Assembly: GCF_014648675.1 (NCBI RefSeq)
Contig: NZ_BMRO01000008.1
Span: 232,284 to 296,283 of the forward strand
Reading direction: 5' to 3'
From: Actinomadura livida
Lineage (GTDB): Bacteria > Actinomycetota > Actinomycetes > Streptosporangiales > Streptosporangiaceae
DNA: 64,000 bases
In this document: in pieces, positions 60,444 to 64,000 of the stretch
Position numbering within the stretch: position 1 is the stretch's first letter
Layout: each line of letters begins with the position of its first letter
Position numbers and translations under genes: made by a program
The notes under the pieces: model-generated
The model's database searches: none
Seen by the model: the letters and a program-made list of their open reading frames with translations, nothing else
Told to the model about the DNA's origin: nothing

Positions 60444-61874
60444 ATGATCTGCTGCCGGCCGAGCCGCCGCGACCTCATCCGCTGGAGCGCCGTCGTCGCG
60501 AGCGCCTCCCTCGTGCCCGCCCTCGACGGGACGGCCGCCCGCGCGGCCGACGACGTCCGGCCGGTGAACCTGGAGCTGGTCACCGTCACCGAGACGACGG
60601 CCGTCCTCACCTGGTACACGGGCGTCCCCGGGACGGACGACGGCCTCGGCCGCATGAAGCCCGCCGCGTCGGACGCCCAGGTCGTCTACGGCACGCACCC
60701 GTCCCGCCTGACGCGCTCGGCCCACGGACCCTCGGGAACCCCGTACCACTACGTGGAGCTGACCGATCTGGAACCGGGGCAGACGTATTACTACAAGGCG
60801 CTCTCCAGAGGCCGGGCGGCCACCCCCACATTCCTCGCCTTCGGCCAGTCGGCAGGCGCCCCGCAAGGCGACGTGTTCGCTTTCACCACCCCGCAGCCAC
60901 CCCCGGGACGTCACCTTTTCTCGATCGCCCTGTGCAACGACCTCCATCTCGGCGAAACCGTCGCGGGACTGGTCGGCCAACTCCCCTGGATCAAGGGCAT
61001 CGAGCAAGTCCCCGGCCACCCGCCCTATCCCGAACTCATGGCGCAGGCCCTGGTAGCCGACGCCAAAGCCAGAGGAGCCCGGTACCTTCTCGCGGCCGGT
61101 GACATCACGAGCGAGGCGGCGCCGGTCGACCTCGCGAGCGCGAAGGGCATCCTCGACACGTTCGGCGCGCTGGGCAGCGACTACCTGGTGGCCCGCGGAA
61201 ACCACGACCGGGCCCATTCGGGGGAGCGCTACGCGTCCTGCACCGCCGGTGAGCACCAGGGAAACGACTGCTACAAGGACGCGTTCTCCTCCTCCGGCGA
61301 AACGTACTTCGCCCAGAGCCTCAACGGCTTGCGCGTCATCGGCCTGGACACCTACGACAAGCCCGGCAACGGCGGCGACGCCGGCGGACTCTCCCCGGCC
61401 CAGGAAGCCTGGTTCCAAGCCGAACTCAAGAAAGACCCGGACCGCCCCACCCTGGTCTTCGGCCACCACCCCCTCTTCGTGGAGAACGACCCACTGGCCG
61501 TGACCGGCACACGCTCAATGGACGCGGCCCAATCCCTGAGAATCCTCACGGCCTACAACCGGACCCCCGGCGTCTTCCTCCACCATGCGGGCCACACCCA
61601 CCGGAACCAGCGCTCTGTCTTCCCCCTCGCACCCCGACTCGTCCAGCAGGAGGTCGGCGCGGTCAAGGAATACCCGGGCGGTTTCACCCTCCTCCGCGTC
61701 CACTCCGGCGGCTACGCCCTGAACTTCTACAAGACGCGCAGCGACGAGGCCCGAGCCTGGAGCGAACGCAGCCGCCAGGAACTAGCCGGCCAATGGCCCC
61801 AACTATCCCTCGGCAACCGCCCCACCGACCGAAACTCAACAACCCCAAGAGACCTCACCGGCCTAACCCCCTGA
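60444..61874 (+). CDS. Secreted metallophosphoesterase (purple acid phosphatase-like)
   Basis: 476 residues. A Tat-like signal (RRDLIRWSAVVASASLVPAL) precedes a fibronectin-type domain (residues 37-150, with LEPGQTYYYKAL) and a calcineurin-like phosphoesterase domain: CNDLHLGE, LLAAGDITS, ARGNHDRAH, VFGHHPLF and HHAGHTHRNQ supply the usual metal ligands. It may hydrolyse phosphodiesters or phosphomonoesters outside the cell. I chose the ATG 78 bases after gatD; the upstream open frame is gatD shadow. The last third is strongly C-rich on the coding strand. Confidence 0.85.
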   Translation: MICCRPSRRDLIRWSAVVASASLVPALDGTAARAADDVRPVNLELVTVTETTAVLTWYTGVPGTDDGLGRMKPAASDAQVVYGTHPSRLTRSAHGPSGTPYHYVELTDLEPGQTYYYKALSRGRAATPTFLAFGQSAGAPQGDVFAFTTPQPPPGRHLFSIALCNDLHLGETVAGLVGQLPWIKGIEQVPGHPPYPELMAQALVADAKARGARYLLAAGDITSEAAPVDLASAKGILDTFGALGSDYLVARGNHDRAHSGERYASCTAGEHQGNDCYKDAFSSSGETYFAQSLNGLRVIGLDTYDKPGNGGDAGGLSPAQEAWFQAELKKDPDRPTLVFGHHPLFVENDPLAVTGTRSMDAAQSLRILTAYNRTPGVFLHHAGHTHRNQRSVFPLAPRLVQQEVGAVKEYPGGFTLLRVHSGGYALNFYKTRSDEARAWSERSRQELAGQWPQLSLGNRPTDRNSTTPRDLTGLTP

Positions 61875-61998
61875 CCTAACCCCCGCCCCGCGGTGCTCAC
61901 GGCCGATCGGACGATGGACGAGGTCATCCCGAGGTGTCGGCGGGCCGCGGCTGACCGGCTCGGCTATGCCGGGCGGTTTCACATTGGAGCGTGCGCGA

Positions 61999-62028
61999 AG
62001 TGGCCTCCGGGCTTGCCCGGGGGCCACT
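61999..62028. terminator. Strong bidirectional terminator hairpin
   Basis: AGTGGCCTCCGGGC pairs with GCCCGGGGGCCACT over 14 positions with one G-T wobble and almost no loop. It lies between the convergent metallophosphoesterase and MerR-like genes, 14 bases after the latter's stop. Confidence 0.75.
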
Positions 62029-62041
62029 CGTCCGGCGTGGG

Positions 62042-62431
62042 TTACTTCGGTGGGGTTTTGGGGGTGTTGGTCCTTCGGAGTTCGGCGTTGATGCGTTGGG
62101 CCTCGGCCAGTTGGTCTTCGAGGATGATGATGCGGCAGGCCGCGTCCAGGGCGGTGCCCTGGTCGACCAGGTCGCGGGCGCGCTGGGCCAGGCGGAGCTG
62201 GTAGCGCGAGTAGCGGCGGTGCCCGCCGGACGAGCGCTGCGGGACGATCAGCCGCGCCGTGTCCAGGCTGCGCAGGAACGCCGGGGTGACGCCCAGCATC
62301 TCCGCGGCCCGGCCCATGCTGTAGGCGGGGTAGTCCTCGTCCTCGAACTTGTCCTCAAGCCCGTCGTCGGGGCCGTCCTGGGGCTCGCGCCGATGCTGGT
62401 CGTCGGTGTGAATCGACTGGGTTCCGTTCAC
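62042..62431 (-). CDS. MerR-family-type transcriptional regulator
   Basis: About 129 residues. An acidic N-terminus (DGLEDKFEDEDYPAYS) precedes a MerR-like winged helix: YSMGRAAEMLGVTPAFLRSLDTARLIVPQRSSGGHRRYSRYQL, then a coiled coil (ACRIIILEDQLAEAQRINAEL). This short form without effector domain is conserved in actinomycetes. GGAAGG upstream of the GTG supports the start; an in-frame ATG 84 bases further upstream is less likely. A long A+T-richer leader region lies upstream. Confidence 0.82.
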   Translation of the reverse strand: MNGTQSIHTDDQHRREPQDGPDDGLEDKFEDEDYPAYSMGRAAEMLGVTPAFLRSLDTARLIVPQRSSGGHRRYSRYQLRLAQRARDLVDQGTALDAACRIIILEDQLAEAQRINAELRRTNTPKTPPK

Positions 62432-62975
62432 AAAACCTTCCGTACTGCCACGGAAGCCGACGACAGGGGCCCCGGCGCCTGACTGCGGCGCCGGGGCCCA
62501 GAGGGACAACACCATCTACCCGGCCGTCCGGCCGGTACTTCTCGTCTTCCGCCCGGACGGGCGGGGACAGCTGGGATCGCGGATGCGTGACCGCAGATCT
62601 TTCTACTGCGGTACCCGCGCGGCGTGACTGGAGCCTGCGACGGGCGATCCCGATGGCGCCGATCTCTCCTTTCCTCGACTTCCCTACTGATCCTGCTACT
62701 TCTGTTCTGCTACCTCCGGTGGCCCGTTGGCCGCCGGGTGGCGGACCGGCTGCCGGAGCCCCTTCCACTGCGTTGGCCCCGGCACGCCCGGTCCGCGTCT
62801 TCCATCTGCTCGGGCAGTTCGTCCTCTGCCACGACTTACAGACTCTTCTTTCTTCGATGAAAGGAACACTACCCGGCCTCGGCGCGAAAAGCTACCTCGA
62901 TCACTACAGATTTTCGTAGATCACATCCCATGCTTCGCCAAGAGGGCGTTGACCAGCCATGACGCGTCCCGCTGC

Positions 62976-62985
62976 GACCTAGGTC
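62976..62985. promoter_or_regulatory. Palindromic operator candidate
   Basis: GACCTAGGTC is a perfect 10-bp palindrome; the surrounding TGCGACCTAGGTCACA extends the symmetry to 16 bases with one mismatch pair. It lies 81 bases before the NmrA-like gene. Confidence 0.5.
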
Positions 62986-62992
62986 ACAGTCC

Positions 62993-63017
62993 AACGCGGC
63001 CAGGATCTGGCCGCGTT
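62993..63017 (+). other. Leader hairpin upstream of NmrA-like gene
   Basis: AACGCGGCCAG and CTGGCCGCGTT form a perfect 11-bp stem with a 3-base loop, eight bases after the palindrome and 49 bases before the ATG. It could be an operator, an attenuator or a transcript-stabilising hairpin. Confidence 0.55.
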
Positions 63018-63066
63018 CGTTCGTAGCGTGCCGGGGCAACGACACAGACGTCAGGAGGGAATCGAG

Positions 63067-63951
63067 ATGACCATCGTCGTCACCACCCCGACCGGGAACG
63101 TCGGGTCGCGTGTGGTCCGGTTGCTGCTGCAGGCCGGCGTCCGGCCGCGGGTACTGGCCCGCGACCCGGCGCGACTGGACGCGGCGACCCGCGAGCTCGT
63201 CGACGCCCGGCGCGGAGACCTGACCGACGCCGCGTTCGTCCGCGAGGCGGTGTCCGGCGCGCGGACGGTCTTCTGGGTCGACCCGACCCCGCACACGGCC
63301 GAGAACCCGGTCGAGACCTCCGAGAGGACGGCGTCCGGCGTGATCGACGCCGCGCGGACGGGCGACGTCCAGCGGGTCGTGCTGCTCAGCAGCGTCGGCG
63401 CCGAGAAGCGCGGGGGAGCGGGCCACATCGACGGGCTGGCCCGCATCGAGGAGCGGCTGGACGCGACCGGGGCCGACACGCTCCACCTGCGCTGCGGCTA
63501 CTTCTTCACCAACCTGCTGATGGACCTGGACGGGCTGGCCGAGGGCGTACTGACCACGTCGGCCCGCCCCGACGCGCCCCTGCCGTGGGTCGATCCGCGC
63601 GACATCGGTGACGTCGTCGCCGCGCGCCTGCTGAACGAGGAGTGGAAGGGCCGCAACGTGCAGGCCGTCCACGGTCCGGAAGACCTCACCTACCAGGGCA
63701 TCGCGGACGTCCTCACCGAGACGCTGGGCCGGCCGATCCGGCTCCAGACGATCGGCGACGACGATGTCCGCGCCGCACTGACCTCGGCGGGCCTGGCCCC
63801 TATCGCGGTGGAAGGCATCGTAGGCATGACCGCTGGAACAAGGGACCTGGTCCCAGAACAGCCACGCGACCTACTGACCACTACCCCCACCACCCTCGCA
63901 GCCTGGTCCCACACCCACCTACGCCCCCTGCTCCCCAACCGGACGCCCTGA
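63067..63951 (+). CDS. NmrA-like NAD(P)-binding oxidoreductase
   Basis: 294 residues. Atypical short-chain dehydrogenase fold: N-terminal TTPTGNVGSRVVRLLL binds NAD(P), ARDPAR follows strand 2, and VLLSSVGAE lies after strand 5; there is no Tyr-x3-Lys pair, as in NmrA/quinone-reductase-2 relatives. AGGAGGG before the ATG is strong. Such genes are often under HxlR or TetR control as stress-inducible reductases; no regulator gene lies beside it in this window. Confidence 0.85.
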   Translation: MTIVVTTPTGNVGSRVVRLLLQAGVRPRVLARDPARLDAATRELVDARRGDLTDAAFVREAVSGARTVFWVDPTPHTAENPVETSERTASGVIDAARTGDVQRVVLLSSVGAEKRGGAGHIDGLARIEERLDATGADTLHLRCGYFFTNLLMDLDGLAEGVLTTSARPDAPLPWVDPRDIGDVVAARLLNEEWKGRNVQAVHGPEDLTYQGIADVLTETLGRPIRLQTIGDDDVRAALTSAGLAPIAVEGIVGMTAGTRDLVPEQPRDLLTTTPTTLAAWSHTHLRPLLPNRTP

Positions 63952-64000
63952 ACCGCCGCGACGACGACCACGCTGCCGTAACCGGCGGGGCAGCCCCCGC

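Larger units (their letters stand above)
62432..63066. other. Long divergent intergenic region
   Basis: These 635 bases separate the MerR-like gene from the NmrA-like gene. The part from 62600 to 62940 is A+T-richer than the genome. Open frames here lack typical codon bias and I do not call them. It contains an imperfect dyad CTACAGATTTTCGTAG (about 62904-62919), a 10-bp palindrome and an 11-bp hairpin nearer the right gene. An untranslated leader or small RNA cannot be excluded. Confidence 0.55.

Noticed and set aside
62587..62919. 110-codon ORF in the long intergenic region
   Set aside because: Codon third positions are not GC-biased as in neighbouring genes and no ribosome site or known motif is present; left as unassigned intergenic sequence.

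Overview
The window is very GC-rich (around 72%), uses GTG and TTG starts freely, and carries a mycosin protease, a WXG100-like protein, a YbaB-like protein, murT/gatD, an LCP ligase and galactofuranose genes. This points to an actinomycete. The mix (type VII secretion pieces, a Galf polymer locus, Pro-rich single-pass membrane proteins) suggests a filamentous lineage such as Actinomadura/Thermomonosporaceae, but the genus is inference. I saw no rRNA, tRNA, CRISPR array or insertion sequence.

Left part (1-23.3 kb) is a type VII secretion (ESX) effector island. A mycosin (51-1403) faces a long minus-strand operon reading from about 16.9 kb down to 1.47 kb: a YbaB-like protein, a WXG100-type partner, a 2955-residue polymorphic toxin, two unrecognised proteins, two TNT-like paralogues (one fused to a YezG-type immunity domain), two stand-alone YezG-like proteins and a membrane-anchored protein. 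The toxin has a CpnT-like N-terminus and five separate enzyme-like modules: HExxH metalloprotease, DNA/RNA non-specific nuclease, RelA/SpoT, caspase-like His/Cys protease and ADP-ribosyltransferase. A good sigma70-type promoter precedes the operon. A MinD/ParA-like ATPase, a Pro-rich membrane protein, a DUF1266 protein and a DUF6177-like protein follow.

Middle part (23.4-47.3 kb) looks like a cell-wall glycopolymer locus built on galactofuranose: an LCP ligase, two GT2 enzymes, a GT-C enzyme, a sulfatase lipoprotein, a GH43 hydrolase, a BNR-repeat membrane protein, two sulfotransferase-fold proteins (one with a broken PAPS loop), UDP-galactopyranose mutase, a GlfT2-like polymerase, a Wzm/Wzt exporter, a large HAD protein and two methyltransferases. 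Many start/stop codons overlap, so the two transcription units diverging at 37.5 kb are tightly coupled. Together they could make, decorate, export and anchor a methylated and perhaps sulfated galactofuranan.

Right part (47.5-64 kb): a membrane protein resembling a P-loop ATPase without its P-loop, next to a HerA/DUF87 ATPase; two neighbouring proteins sharing an unusual Gly/Gln motif; two zinc-ribbon membrane paralogues; murT-gatD (lipid II amidation) with a perfect CRP-type palindrome upstream; a secreted metallophosphoesterase; a MerR-like regulator; and an NmrA-type oxidoreductase behind a palindrome and a leader hairpin.
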